The notes beneath the pieces are model-generated. The model made no database searches. It was not told where the DNA came from and saw only the letters and a program-made list of their open reading frames with translations. Below are positions 50,295 through 64,000 of a stretch of 64,000 nucleotides of DNA, one piece after another. Source of the DNA: Berkiella sp963803015 (GTDB taxonomy: Bacteria; Pseudomonadota; Gammaproteobacteria; Berkiellales; Berkiellaceae); assembly GCA_963803015.1 (NCBI GenBank), contig CAWDKV010000004.1, positions 930,001 through 994,000 on the forward strand, written 5' to 3'. The stretch's first letter is position 1; every line of letters begins with the position of its first letter. The translations under genes and the position numbers were made by a program.

Positions 50295-52794
50295 AAGAAA
50301 TAATGAGGTGGCAGAACGCTTAAAAGAGGAGTTTGCTAGACAATTAGAAGCTTATAATCAAGCCGCATCAGAACCTGCTCAATCCTCTCTCTTAGCCCAG
50401 ATGGAGCAAACAATCAAAAAATTGGAAGCCGAAAAAAATAAAATACAAGATTTTTCCGCAGCATTGAGAGAAAATGAAGCTGCAATGAACCAAGCTTTAG
50501 CTGTACGCCAAAAAAGAATTGATGATATCGCAAATAAAATCGTGAAATTAGAAACAGAAAATCAACGACTTGCTCAAATGTTTGACCCGGCAGGCGAATT
50601 TACCAGTAGAATAAAGAGTAATGATAATGAAATTGCTTTGTACCAACAGCAATTAGACAATCCATTGCAAGATGTAATCGAAAAAGAAGAGGCTGAAATA
50701 ATAAAAGCAACAGAAGGTGCTAAAAAAACCAAAGAGAAACAATTTAAAAGTACCATTATGCGCGCACTATTTGCTCCTCCTCAAACGTGGCTTGATTTAC
50801 AAAAAAAACTACGCGCACAACCGGCTATTGGAAAAAAAAGCAAAGAAGAAATGGACTTTACGGGTTTAGTGGCAAACGATGCACAAAAACCACAAATTGA
50901 CTTAACGTTTCTGCCTTTTGATGCTTTTGCCAATATAGCGCGATTTTCTGCCGACGATCTTGGCGCTTATCAAACCTTTACTGCTGATAGAGAAGGTGCT
51001 ATCGCTTTAATGAAAAAAGTAAATGGCATGATGAAGTTTAACCCAAAAATTAATTTTAACTCCCTAATGGATGTTGCCACTGGAAAAATAAAAAGAAAAC
51101 CTGGCGATTTTGCACCAAATAGCCCAACGCAATTTTTTCAAAACAGTGTTGAAACGCCTGGTATTGAAACAGATTATGCCGGATTGCTCAAGCGCAGTCA
51201 GAATCACTTTTTTCATCAAGATGAAAAAGCTCTCGAAAGCTATTGTAAAGAAAGAGGCATTGAAATTAAAAAAACGGGCGGTCAATATTATGACTATAAG
51301 CGTAACATTGATTTAAGCTATCTGACGCCGGAGCAATGGCTAAATTTGGCTACTTTTTTTGCAACAAAAGAGAAAGAATTTCTGACCCCTGATGGTGTAG
51401 CAAACCAAGTCTTATTGCAGCAACATATCAATGATGTTTTTACTAAAACGGGGCTTTCCTATGAAGAACTCATGACCATAACAGCAGGACATTTAATCCG
51501 GCAACCGGGCAAATATGCCAAAGTTGATCCGCGATTCGCTTTATTCGACGTGACAAAGCAAGGGGCGGCGCCAGATGCGAATCACTTCATCGCACAAAGA
51601 CGTGTCTTTCTTGAGGAAAAGAAAAGAAAGGAAGAGGCTGAGCGACAACGTTTAGCAGAAGAAAAAGCGCAAGCCCAAGAAGCGATAGTGCAAGCTGCTG
51701 CTGCTCTTCCTATCGAACCTTCCTCACCTGCTAGCGGATCTGAGTCTCCTTTATCAGCGGTTTCGGCAGCCCCTTCCCCCTTATCTTCTGCAGATTCTTC
51801 TCCTCGGGCTGAACTCCCAAGGGCAAGTGTTCCTGAGATGCCAGAAAAACCACCTGTCCCCCTGCCAGCATCCCCCTTATCAGTAAAAGCGATGGAACCG
51901 GCTGCAGCAAAAGCAGATGTGCCAGCTATACCTGTAATGGCCGCAGCTGCTGGCGCGCCTCTCCTAGCGCTGCCTTCATCCTCACAAGACAGAATACGTC
52001 CATCCTCACTGCGGCTAAGTAGACATGGCGCACCAGCAGAAGGAAAAACCACAACCGGCTTAGGGCTTGATAAAGCAGCTCTTGTCAACCTTAAGAATAG
52101 TAATGCTCCTGCGCATTCTGCTCTTCTCTTAGAGAAACAAGAAACAAAAGATCAAGGCAGACATATGGAAGCGATATATCAAGCTGTCTCTTTTCTTCTT
52201 TCGCCAGACACCACAAAAATGACGGAACTTTTCGAAAAAGCACATCGTCGTTCGGTTTGGTTTAGTGGTCGATTTGCTGATCCCATTAGTGAAACTGAAT
52301 TGAAAGAATTGCAAGAATTTTGCATGCAGCTTAATTTTACGGGCAAACTCAACAATGATGATCCGCGTCAATTCCAAACTTTACTGGGGCTCGCTGCGCA
52401 TAAAACAACTACCGTTCAACTCGATTGGCTCACCAAAATCAAAGAAATGCCGCACCTGCGCGTCTTTTTGGATCAAGTGAATCAAAAAACAGAACGAGAA
52501 CCCTATTATAAATTACTGGTTTTAAAAGGGTATTTATACCACTTGCAAGCTAAATATGGTGAAGGCGCCTCCTCTATGAAATATAAAATGGGGGCTGTAT
52601 GTCAACATTTATTGGATACCATTGACCAGACGTCCCTCGTTAATGTGCCACCAGAACAAAAACAGGCAGTACAAGCCTTCTTAAATCCAGAAAGATGCAA
52701 AGCGGAATATGATAAATTCGCTATTGATTTTGCTGTCAACAAAAAGGAAGACGAAGCGCTACGCAAGGCTCGAGATAAACCCAGGCGATATTAA
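50272..52794 (+). CDS. Large coiled-coil hypothetical protein (second frame)
   Basis: This frame has 840 codons. The N-terminal 150 residues are coiled coil (EVAERLKEEFARQLEAYNQA; MEQTIKKLEAEKNKIQDF). A middle helical region and a low-complexity Ser/Pro/Ala stretch (SSPASGSESPLSAVSAAPSP) follow, then a C-terminal domain (AHRRSVWFSGRFADPISETE) with no known family. Its only start is a TTG with no ribosome site, and reading upstream it stays open to about 50230. It is therefore better seen as the continuation of the polyproline frame. Candidate effector. Confidence 0.6.
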   Translation: MKLSPDYKRNNEVAERLKEEFARQLEAYNQAASEPAQSSLLAQMEQTIKKLEAEKNKIQDFSAALRENEAAMNQALAVRQKRIDDIANKIVKLETENQRLAQMFDPAGEFTSRIKSNDNEIALYQQQLDNPLQDVIEKEEAEIIKATEGAKKTKEKQFKSTIMRALFAPPQTWLDLQKKLRAQPAIGKKSKEEMDFTGLVANDAQKPQIDLTFLPFDAFANIARFSADDLGAYQTFTADREGAIALMKKVNGMMKFNPKINFNSLMDVATGKIKRKPGDFAPNSPTQFFQNSVETPGIETDYAGLLKRSQNHFFHQDEKALESYCKERGIEIKKTGGQYYDYKRNIDLSYLTPEQWLNLATFFATKEKEFLTPDGVANQVLLQQHINDVFTKTGLSYEELMTITAGHLIRQPGKYAKVDPRFALFDVTKQGAAPDANHFIAQRRVFLEEKKRKEEAERQRLAEEKAQAQEAIVQAAAALPIEPSSPASGSESPLSAVSAAPSPLSSADSSPRAELPRASVPEMPEKPPVPLPASPLSVKAMEPAAAKADVPAIPVMAAAAGAPLLALPSSSQDRIRPSSLRLSRHGAPAEGKTTTGLGLDKAALVNLKNSNAPAHSALLLEKQETKDQGRHMEAIYQAVSFLLSPDTTKMTELFEKAHRRSVWFSGRFADPISETELKELQEFCMQLNFTGKLNNDDPRQFQTLLGLAAHKTTTVQLDWLTKIKEMPHLRVFLDQVNQKTEREPYYKLLVLKGYLYHLQAKYGEGASSMKYKMGAVCQHLLDTIDQTSLVNVPPEQKQAVQAFLNPERCKAEYDKFAIDFAVNKKEDEALRKARDKPRRY

Positions 52795-52893
52795 GGTTTA
52801 CTCCGTTTAAGTTGTAGAAAGCGATTTCTTTGCTAAGCTAAAAACCAGAAGGTATCCGTTTTCATTAGTTTACTTAATGACATAAGGATGTGT

Positions 52894-53202
52894 ATGTTAA
52901 AACCGGTTTTTTCAGCAATGCTCGATTTAGAACAAGCCGCCCTTACAGAAAATCGCGATGCCATTAACTTTTTGTTGCAACAAGGCTATGGTCTACGATT
53001 TTCTCAATTATCCGATTTTGCTAAAGCGAAAATTCGCCAAATGCTGCAACTTCCTGCCAATCTGCCTATCCCATTCTTATTACTCTGCGTCTTAGCTGGC
53101 GGCCAACATTATTACTTAACCGAGATCACGCCACAAACCTTGCGTCCTTTACCCAGTGATGCCGTCACCTCGCTTTATCAGCTTATTAAAAAGATGTCTT
53201 AA
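52894..53202 (+). CDS. Small hypothetical protein
   Basis: The 102 residues include LDLEQAALTENRDAINFLLQ followed by QGYGLRFSQLSDFAKAKIRQ, then a hydrophobic segment and LTEITPQTLRPLPSDAVTSL. The start at 52894 has AAGGA 5 bases upstream; another ATG lies 6 bp earlier. No family recognised; the N-terminus faintly resembles a single ankyrin helix pair. Confidence 0.5.
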   Translation: MLKPVFSAMLDLEQAALTENRDAINFLLQQGYGLRFSQLSDFAKAKIRQMLQLPANLPIPFLLLCVLAGGQHYYLTEITPQTLRPLPSDAVTSLYQLIKKMS

Positions 53203-53305
53203 TAATTTTACCTTACCTTAACTTACTTACTCAATATAATGATTGGATAGGCGTAAAATGGCTATGCTGGTGGTATAGTATGCCAATTTTGTTTAGGTTG
53301 GTTTT

Positions 53306-54523
53306 ATGAAGCATAAAGGTATTTTAATATTTCCGATTGCACTCGTCTTCTTTGAAACGGTGACTTACCTTGCAAATGATATGTATTTGCCGAGCCTTCC
53401 AAGCTTAATCAAAGATCTCGGCATTGATCACGAGCGAGCAAAGCTTACGTTGTTGTACTGGTTTTTAGGGGCAGCCTCGATGCAACTTTTTATGGGCCCC
53501 CTGTCCGATCGTTATGGCCGCAAAGTAGTGATTGTTGTCAGTGCTTTCTTATATGTTTTATCGTCATTATTTTGCGCCATGACCGATAACATTACTTTGA
53601 TGCTTATCGCGAGATTTATTCAAGGTACTGCGGTATGTTCTGTTGTTGTCGCAGGCTATGCTGCTATTCATGAACTGTACGATACAACTACAGCAATCAA
53701 AATTATCTCCATCATGTTCTCAATTACCATTTTAGCGCCTGCTTTAGGTCCACTATTTGGCGCTCTCATTATTCAAGTTGCCAGTTGGCGTGCTATTTTT
53801 TATTTACTAGCCTTTTTAGGGTTGATTAACCTTTTCTCTCTCATGATTGTGATGCCAGAAACAGTCAAGGTTGCCACCCCTATCCATTTTCGTTCTATTT
53901 TTAAAGATTACTTTCAGATCTCCACTCGCATCGCTTTTTTGGGTTTCGCTCTGCCGGAATGTTTACTCATGATGGCTTTTATCTGCTGGATTATCGAAAG
54001 TCCCTTTATTATTATCGAAAAATATCAACAATCTACTTTAGTGTATGGCTTAATACAGTTATACATTTTTGTTAGTTTCTTTGTGGGGGGGCTCATCACA
54101 AAACGATTAGTCAATAAAATCCAAACCATTAAGATTGTCTTTTTGGGGCTAGGAGCTGCCTTCATTGCTGCGCTAGGTCTAGTTTTGACTACGCTTTACT
54201 TTGCCAATCATGAAAATCTCTTTCTTATTGTGGCCTTTATGATGCTTTTAGCGATAGGCTCTGCCATGATTTTTGGGCCTTTGAATCGCTTAGCAATAGA
54301 AGCTTGCACTGAGCCTATGGGAAGAAGAATGGCAATATTTTCCTCTTTGATTAGCTTCTTTTGTGTCTTTGGTACTTTTTTGATGACTCTGTTCAGCGAC
54401 AAAACGATGAATAATTTAGCCCTTGTCATGACAGCAGATACTTTTCTTGCCTTTTTCCTGTTCTTTCTATTTATTAAATCTAAATATTATCTCCCGCCAA
54501 GCGCCTCTCCTTCCCTAATTTAG
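53306..54523 (+). CDS. MFS multidrug exporter, Bcr/CflA-like
   Basis: The 405 residues form twelve predicted helices. The opening has LANDMYLPSLPSLIKDLGI, like Bcr/CflA drug-resistance transporters, the A-motif is GPLSDRYGRKVVIV and the antiporter C-motif is ILAPALGPLFGALI. It should export a drug-like or sulfonamide-type compound by proton antiport. The real substrate is unknown. Confidence 0.9.
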   Translation: MKHKGILIFPIALVFFETVTYLANDMYLPSLPSLIKDLGIDHERAKLTLLYWFLGAASMQLFMGPLSDRYGRKVVIVVSAFLYVLSSLFCAMTDNITLMLIARFIQGTAVCSVVVAGYAAIHELYDTTTAIKIISIMFSITILAPALGPLFGALIIQVASWRAIFYLLAFLGLINLFSLMIVMPETVKVATPIHFRSIFKDYFQISTRIAFLGFALPECLLMMAFICWIIESPFIIIEKYQQSTLVYGLIQLYIFVSFFVGGLITKRLVNKIQTIKIVFLGLGAAFIAALGLVLTTLYFANHENLFLIVAFMMLLAIGSAMIFGPLNRLAIEACTEPMGRRMAIFSSLISFFCVFGTFLMTLFSDKTMNNLALVMTADTFLAFFLFFLFIKSKYYLPPSASPSLI

Positions 54524-54607
54524 AGTCACTTTTTATCTGACTTGAAGATAAATAACGGGCGAGGCACAATCCATAGTTACCTTTCAAACCACATTTTAAG
54601 GAAAACT

Positions 54608-55705
54608 ATGCTCAATTGGTCTCAGTTCTTTCATCCTTCTCTTCCTTCTTTAGATTCCCTTTTCACTTTTGCCAAAAGACTTCAAAATTTGCTTTTACCA
54701 GAACGAGTGGACCCCGACACAAGACTTTCTAAACTAGGGGTTTTAGCTGCTAAGGTTGCGAGCGGAAAACCAGCGGAATTCTTAGAAGCTTGGAGAGAAT
54801 TTCAAAACCATATCACCATTAATCATATAGTTGGCGCTGGGCATTACCCTGGCAAAAATGTAAACGTTCTCTGGCTTTTAGTTGTCGGAGCAGCTACAGG
54901 TCATCCAGAGCCTTTTCTTAAAGTTTGGGAGAAATTTCATAGTCAAATCACCCTCGGCGATTTACTCAAAGAATGTGACGTCCCAGGTTATTGTATATTG
55001 TCGCTTTTTAGTTCAAGTGAAAAACCAGAATGTCATAAATTGCTAGAAATGATTTTACAACGTACCCCTGGGATCTTGCCCAAGCTTCTTTTCAATGCAG
55101 CGATCCCTCATCTGGCTTTACTTGTAGAAGCTAGAAACCGTTTTTTCCTCATGCTTAATCAAGACAAGAGAGAACTATTTGATTCTCCAATCTCTCTCAT
55201 TCGTTTTTTGGCAGAAGCTAGTAAAGTGTACGAAGCAGGTTATCTCAATGCGTTTTATGATCTGGGTCATTTTTTTCTGGAGAACGGTAACGTCGGCTTT
55301 GCCGCTCATGCTTTTGAACAGCTCCCAAGTCCATCCTACTATTATTCAAAGGCGCATGAGAGCATTGTCGACTTTTATATTAGAAAATCTGCTGAATTTA
55401 AAGATACTGATGAACTAGATCTGCCCTCTCTATTTGCAGCATTATTCCATGCTCTGCATACCAACGAACCTGACAGAAGTGCCCTTGCTAACAAGATTGC
55501 CGTCTTCTACACCAAGAACAATCAATTCAAAGGGTTACTGGTTCAGCCGGAAGAACTAAGCGCTACAGTCAGTCCAAAAGGGTTTCTTGCTAATAGGATG
55601 AGCAATCCCATTTCTCCGCATTTTAATAGCCAACCTCAACCTTTCAATGCAGTTTCTTCAAACAACCTAAACTCTGATGGCAGCAAAAAAAGAGCTTCGC
55701 TGTAG
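54608..55705 (+). CDS. Hypothetical helical protein, candidate effector
   Basis: The 365 residues start at the ATG at 54608, which has AAGGAAAACT directly before it; a TTG at 54542 adds 22 residues. The body is helical with TPR/Sel1-like alternation (VYEAGYLNAFYDLGHFFLEN, then GNVGFAAHAFEQLPSPSYYY). It ends in a polar Asn/Ser-rich tail (NNLNSDGSKKRASL). No domain recognised. Tail style and context resemble the other orphans here. Confidence 0.55.
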   Translation: MLNWSQFFHPSLPSLDSLFTFAKRLQNLLLPERVDPDTRLSKLGVLAAKVASGKPAEFLEAWREFQNHITINHIVGAGHYPGKNVNVLWLLVVGAATGHPEPFLKVWEKFHSQITLGDLLKECDVPGYCILSLFSSSEKPECHKLLEMILQRTPGILPKLLFNAAIPHLALLVEARNRFFLMLNQDKRELFDSPISLIRFLAEASKVYEAGYLNAFYDLGHFFLENGNVGFAAHAFEQLPSPSYYYSKAHESIVDFYIRKSAEFKDTDELDLPSLFAALFHALHTNEPDRSALANKIAVFYTKNNQFKGLLVQPEELSATVSPKGFLANRMSNPISPHFNSQPQPFNAVSSNNLNSDGSKKRASL

Positions 55706-55724
55706 TTCTTTTCCCCATAAAAAA

Positions 55725-55751
55725 ACCCCTTAGTGTTACCACTAAGGGGTT
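55725..55751 (-). terminator. Rho-independent terminator of the rRNA operon
   Basis: Minus strand AACCCCTTAGTG TAA CACTAAGGGGTT (12-bp stem) is followed by TTTTT, just past the 5S gene. On the plus strand it has no T-run. Confidence 0.88.
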
Positions 55752-55763
55752 GAGTAATTAAAA

Positions 55764-55880
55764 GCCTGGCAGTGTCCTACTTTCACATGAGGAGACCTCA
55801 CACTATCATCGGCGCTGAGCATTTTCACTTCCGAGTTCGAGATGGGTTCGGGTGGTTCCTACTCGCTATGGCTACCAGAC
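55764..55880 (-). rRNA. rrf: 5S ribosomal RNA
   Basis: Minus strand opens TGTCTGGTAGCCATAGCGAG and contains CCCATCTCGAACTCGGAAGT, ending in CTGCCAGGC, which pairs with the 5' end. About 117 nt. Confidence 0.95.
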
Positions 55881-55989
55881 AAAATCGGCTTCCTGTAAAA
55901 CCCCTAAGGGCTCTGGAATTTCTTTTGTTTCTTGTTCAATTCAATTTGGTTTCACACACATAATAAAAATAAACTTCTTGGGTGTTATA

Positions 55990-58897
<2,908 letters not shown>

Positions 58898-59159
58898 ATA
58901 ACCCCAAAAAGTCTATCGCGTTTCCGCGCTTTCTTCTTGACGCTATTGCTTTCAAGAACTCTTTATTATTTTGAAATTGCGTGTCTTATTTCCTCGATTA
59001 CTCAAAGAAAAAGACGCAATGTCTCGCGTGTGTGTTACCAAATTGTTAAAGAACAAAAAATCTTTTAACCCTCACGCTCTCCCGCAAGCGGGAAAGGAGG
59101 TAAGGGATCATATTATTTGTGTGAGCGCTTAGTCGTAAACTTAGACTTAAGATATCGAT
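58898..59159 (-). promoter_or_regulatory. 16S-23S spacer with boxA and a palindromic repeat, no tRNA
   Basis: About 260 bp. A boxA antitermination site, TTGTTCTTTAACAATTTGG, lies on the minus strand near 59039-59057. A repeat of the CTCTCCCGCAAGCGGGA type lies at about 59080-59096. No tRNA-Ile, -Ala or -Glu gene is present. Confidence 0.7.
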
Positions 59160-60699
<1,540 letters not shown>

Positions 60700-60841
60700 A
60701 TTTTCTAAAGGCTTTTGTGTTTTCACTTCTACTTCTCTTGCGAGTCGCTTTCATGAATTCACGTTTGGCTAACCTAAGCTAGCCATCGATTCTATTCGAT
60801 CCTCGCTCTATCTAGGCGCCCACACAAATAACATGGTCTCG

Positions 60842-60856
60842 TTTTTTAAAGAACAC
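60842..60856 (-). promoter_or_regulatory. Leader boxA of the rRNA operon
   Basis: Minus strand TGTTCTTTAAAAAAC, like the rrn leader boxA, lies between P2 and the 16S gene. It would load Nus factors for antitermination. Confidence 0.6.
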
Positions 60857-60878
60857 ACTCGCTTTTGCAAGGAGGCTA

Positions 60879-60906
60879 ATTGTAACTTTTCGTGACTGTG
60901 TGTCAA
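60879..60906 (-). promoter_or_regulatory. rrn promoter P2
   Basis: TTGACA, 16-bp spacer, TACAAT on the minus strand, about 180 bp before the 16S gene and about 70 bp after P1. Confidence 0.8.
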
Positions 60907-60954
60907 CTACTTGTTTTAATTAGCAACTTGTTTGCTATAGCTAAGAGAGGGCAG

Positions 60955-60982
60955 ATTGTACGCTTTTTTCTTGCAGAGTCAA
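60955..60982 (-). promoter_or_regulatory. rrn promoter P1
   Basis: TTGACT, 16-bp spacer (CTGCAAGAAAAAAGCG), TACAAT on the minus strand, followed by a GC-containing discriminator (CTGCCCTCTC). Tandem P1/P2 is typical of gammaproteobacterial rRNA operons. Confidence 0.8.
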
Positions 60983-61008
60983 CATGAGATTTATTTAATA
61001 TTTTTTTG

Positions 61009-62221
61009 TTAAATATCTAACACTTTAATCTTTGCAAAGCGACGTTTTCCAACTTGCGCAATAAAGATAGCGCCCTTTTTCACTTGGTAATCTGTGGTGG
61101 TGATCTTTTCTCCATCTAGCTTCACGGCACCTTGCTTAATCATTCGAATAGCCTCTGAAGTACTGGTCGTTAAACCGGCCTCTTTAAGCACGTTAACTAA
61201 GGCAACTTCATTTTTTTCTGTTTTAATCGTAATTTCTGGAATATCGTCCGGAATAACCCCTTGGCGAAATTGCGAAATAAATTGATTCTCGGCATCCATC
61301 GCCGCTTGCGTACCATGAAACCTTTCCACAATTTCTTTGGCCAACGCAATTTTCACATCGCGTGGGTTCTCACCTGATTTTACAAGTTGTTCACTGAATG
61401 CTTTGATTTCCTGAACTGTCTTAAAGCGAAAACTTACTAATTCAAAATATTTCCACATCAACTCATCAGAAATCGACATGACTTTGCCAAACATATTATT
61501 GGGATCTTCTGCTATCCCAATATAATTATTCAAAGATTTTGACATTTTCTTAACGCCATCTAATCCTTCTAACAGGGGTAAGGTGATCACAACTTGCGGC
61601 GGCTGCTTAAACCCTTTTTGCAGCTCTCTTCCCATGAGTAGGTTAAATTTTTGATCTGTTCCACCCAACTCGACATCCGCTTTTAACGCCACAGAGTCAT
61701 ATCCTTGCAGCAAAGGGTATAAAAATTCGTGAATGGAAATAGAGACACCTTGCTTATATCGTTGAGAGAAGTCCTCTCTCTAACATTCGCGCCACGGTTT
61801 GTTTTCCAGCCAATTCAATTAAATCCTTTGCGGATAAGGCAGCTAGCCATTGCGAATTAAACACCACTTTGGTTTTGGTAGGATCTAAAATTTTAAAAAT
61901 TTGCGTTTCATACGTTTTCGCATTTTCCACCACTTGCTCTGATGTCAGGGGCAGACGCGTGATATTTTTACCCGTCGGATCACCGATGCGACCTGTAAAA
62001 TCGCCAATTAAAAATAAGATCTCATGACCTAAATCTTGAAATTGTTTTAGTTTATTGATGAGCACAGTATGCCCAAGATGTAAATCAGGTGCCGTCGGAT
62101 CAAAGCCCGCCTTAATACGAAGCGGTCTTCCTAATTTTAATTTTTCTACTAATTCATCTCTTAATAAAATTTCATGCGTTCCGCGCTCAATGATCGCTAA
62201 CGCTTCATCAATTGGTTTCAT
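61009..62221 (-). pseudogene. tyrS: Tyrosyl-tRNA synthetase, frameshifted
   Basis: The two halves of one TyrS lie in different frames. The N-terminal part (62221 to about 61774) starts MKPIDEALAIIERGTHEILL and has the ATP-site DLHLGHTVL (HIGH-type) and GDFTGRIGDPTG. The C-terminal part (about 61771 to 61009) has QGYDSVALKADVELGGTDQK, the VKKMSKSLNNY loop and a C-terminal S4-like RNA-binding domain (AIRMIKQGAVKLDGEK). At 61773-61774 one extra base turns LERDFSQRY into LERGLLSTI and a stop. TyrS is essential, so either an intact copy exists elsewhere or the base is a sequence error. Placed just upstream of 16S as in Legionella-type genomes. Confidence 0.85.
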
Positions 62222-62474
62222 AAATAAAAAACTCTCTGCCAAAAAGCTCGCCAACCAAAAAAGTGATAATATTCATTTACGATTAAGCGAAATGGTCAAA
62301 ATTCAACGAAGAAAGAGTAATAACATGGTATCCAAAACAAAGCGAATATTGTACATATAGCAATATGGGTTAATATGGGCGCTTTCAATATATTTTATTA
62401 ATTTGGTTAACCAAATATATTCTATTGATTTTAACTAAATTCCCAACTAACTTTTAAAGGTAATGTCTTAACGG

Positions 62475-63853
62475 ATGCGACGTAATATTAAAGTGAAAAC
62501 GGATTATAAGCACAGCACGAACAAGTCGACGTTTGATGTCATGAACGTCGCCAGCAAATGGAAGTTGCCTCTTGCACTAAGTGGTCTTGCTTTTGTGATG
62601 CTTTGGAAATTAGTTAACTGGCTGTCATTATTAAATACCGAGCAACCTGATCAGGAATGGGTAAACCCTCACCAAGTCATCCTCGATATTGCACTGCCCA
62701 AAAATGAAGAGCAAACCTCGTTACTCCAACAAGCAACCCTAAACGAGGTTGCGCAAATCCTATCGATTGGCAAAAATTTACTATCAAGGCCGGTGATAAT
62801 CTTGGCACTTACTTTCAACTGGCTGGCCTTGAATCAAAGACATTGCAAGAAGTGCTCTTGCTCAAAGAAGCGCATAACCTTAAAAGAATTTACCCTGGAC
62901 AAGAATTAAGAATTCACGCAAAAAATAACGGCAAGTTACAAGCTTTGCAATTTGATGTAGATCCCCTCACGACCGTGATGATCCAACGTCATGATAACGG
63001 TAAATTAACGAGTAAAATTGAAGCCAAACCAATTGAAAAACGAATTGCATTTGGCGGTAGTCATATTTTTGACTCCTTTTTTATCGCCGGCAAGCAAGCA
63101 AATTTGGATGATGCGCTCATTATGGAGCTAGCCAATGTATTTGCTTATGATATTGATTTTGCGCAAGATATTAAACCTAACGATTACTTTAAAGTTTTAT
63201 TTGAAGAATATTTCGTCAATGGCGTAAAAGTCGGCAACGGACCCATTGTAGCGGCAGAATTTGTGAATAATGGAAAACAATTTCATGCTATCCGCTATAC
63301 CGATAAAAACGGAGAATCAAGCTATTACTCTCCTAACGGCCATAGCCTAAAAAAAGCATTCATTCGCACACCAGTTCAATATACTCGGATTAGTTCACAC
63401 TTTAATTTACAACGACGCCACCCTGTCTTACATAAGATCCGTGCCCATCAAGGCGACGCATTATACCGGCAACACCAGCGAAAGCAGCAGGCGCCGGAAA
63501 AGTTGTATTCGTTGGCAAAAAGGGGGCTATGGTAATACGATTATTTTGCAGCATGGTCCAAAATATACAACCGTTTATGCCCATCTTTCACGCTTTGCAA
63601 AAATTAAATGGGCAAACCATACGTCAAGGGGAAATTATTGGTTAATGTCCTGCATACCGGACTCGCTTCCGGCCCACATCTTCATTATGAGTTTCGAATA
63701 AATGGGGTTCACCATAATCCCTTGACGGTAGCACTGCCACAAGCAGAAGGGATCTCAAATCGAGGTAAGCGCCAATTCCTTGCGCATGCTGGTGAATTAC
63801 TCAGCATTATGGACAGACATGAAAAGATATTAGTCGCCTCTAACGACGCCTAA
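62475..63853 (+). pseudogene. M23 family peptidoglycan peptidase, several frameshifts
   Basis: It is recognisable as a membrane-anchored OapA/LysM-M23 endopeptidase: an N-terminal anchor (WKLPLALSGLAFVMLWKLVN), a LysM/OapA-like part (FTIKAGDNLGTYFQLAGLES), the helical domain (IELKP-type, DIDFAQDIKPNDYFKVLF), and the lysostaphin fold with ISSHFNLQRRHPVLHKIRAH and GLASGPHLHYEF. The frame breaks at about 62754 (an A lost from CAAAATCC), near 63450, at a G-run near 63532, and near 63645 where EIIG is followed by a stop. The zinc-site Asp after HQG is lost. Divergent from tyrS. Confidence 0.75.
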
Positions 63854-63900
63854 TATCTCCTCATACCTTTGTTAAGAACATCCAATCTCGACCAAATCGA

Positions 63901-64000
63901 TTACCACCAAAATGGATTAACGTTAAAGCCGGCGCCATAATAGTAGCGATGATAATGGCGATGTCTTGGATAGTAGTAAACTCGATAGCCAGGTTCATAT
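63901..64000 (-). CDS. C-terminus of a Tyr/His-rich hypothetical protein (partial)
   Basis: The frame enters from beyond the window and ends PFWW at a TAA. The visible part is YEPGYRVYYYPRHRHYHRYY then GAGFNVNPFWW. Such low-complexity aromatic/basic tails occur in small exported proteins of proteobacteria. Partial; no family assigned. Confidence 0.5.
   Translation of the reverse strand, partial: YEPGYRVYYYPRHRHYHRYYYGAGFNVNPFWW

Overview
The window looks like the chromosome of a host-associated gammaproteobacterium of the order Legionellales (Coxiella/Legionella/Berkiella-like). This is inferred from family knowledge and not proven. The evidence is an AT-rich composition, the gene orders rpoD-dnaG-yqeY-rpsU-tsaD and M16-M16-ftsY-ftsE-ftsX, a tyrS-rrn junction, and many eukaryote-like or orphan proteins (ankyrin repeats, a Ser/Thr kinase, a polyproline protein) of the kind delivered by Dot/Icm-type secretion. 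No secretion genes lie in the window.

Region 1 (1-14.4 kb) is accessory DNA. It holds two nearly identical REP-associated (Y1) transposase elements and several internally deleted or solo derivatives. Around them lie a truncated CPBP protease, a SemiSWEET transporter, a thioesterase, a double-glycine-leader peptide, an aminoglycoside-phosphotransferase-like kinase and an ankyrin protein. There is also a GC-rich foreign patch (TetR regulator plus an SDR stub) wrapped round an AT-rich SDR gene, gene remnants (DUF885, MazE-like antitoxin), and a three-gene ATPase / DUF4276 TOPRIM / PIN-like module that resembles a defence operon. A tRNA with anticodon CAU marks the edge of this region.

Region 2 (14.5-20.6 kb) is the macromolecular-synthesis block: rpoD, dnaG, yqeY and rpsU on the minus strand and tsaD divergent from them. 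A strong sigma-70 promoter lies in the rpsU-tsaD gap.

Region 3 (20.5-26.8 kb) holds three large effector-like genes: a protein kinase, an ankyrin-type protein and a coiled-coil protein.

Region 4 (26.8-49.6 kb) is mostly housekeeping: plsY, folB, a MidA-type methyltransferase, cca-rsmD, a catalytic and a non-catalytic M16 peptidase, ftsYEX, an aromatic amino-acid permease, rsmJ, comF, bioBC, rmf, prlC, a gamma carbonic anhydrase, a methyltransferase/ATP-grasp fusion and an M32 carboxypeptidase. A second double-glycine-leader peptide resembling colicin V-type microcin precursors sits between bioC and rmf.

Region 5 (49.6-55.7 kb) has a polyproline protein split across two frames, small orphans, a Bcr/CflA-like MFS exporter and another orphan.

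Region 6 (55.7-64 kb) is a complete minus-strand rRNA operon (16S-23S-5S) with tandem promoters, boxA sites and a terminator. It has no tRNA in its 16S-23S spacer. Upstream of it, tyrS carries a one-base frameshift and an M23 peptidase gene carries several, which suggests a decaying duplicate of an rrn flank or local sequence error.
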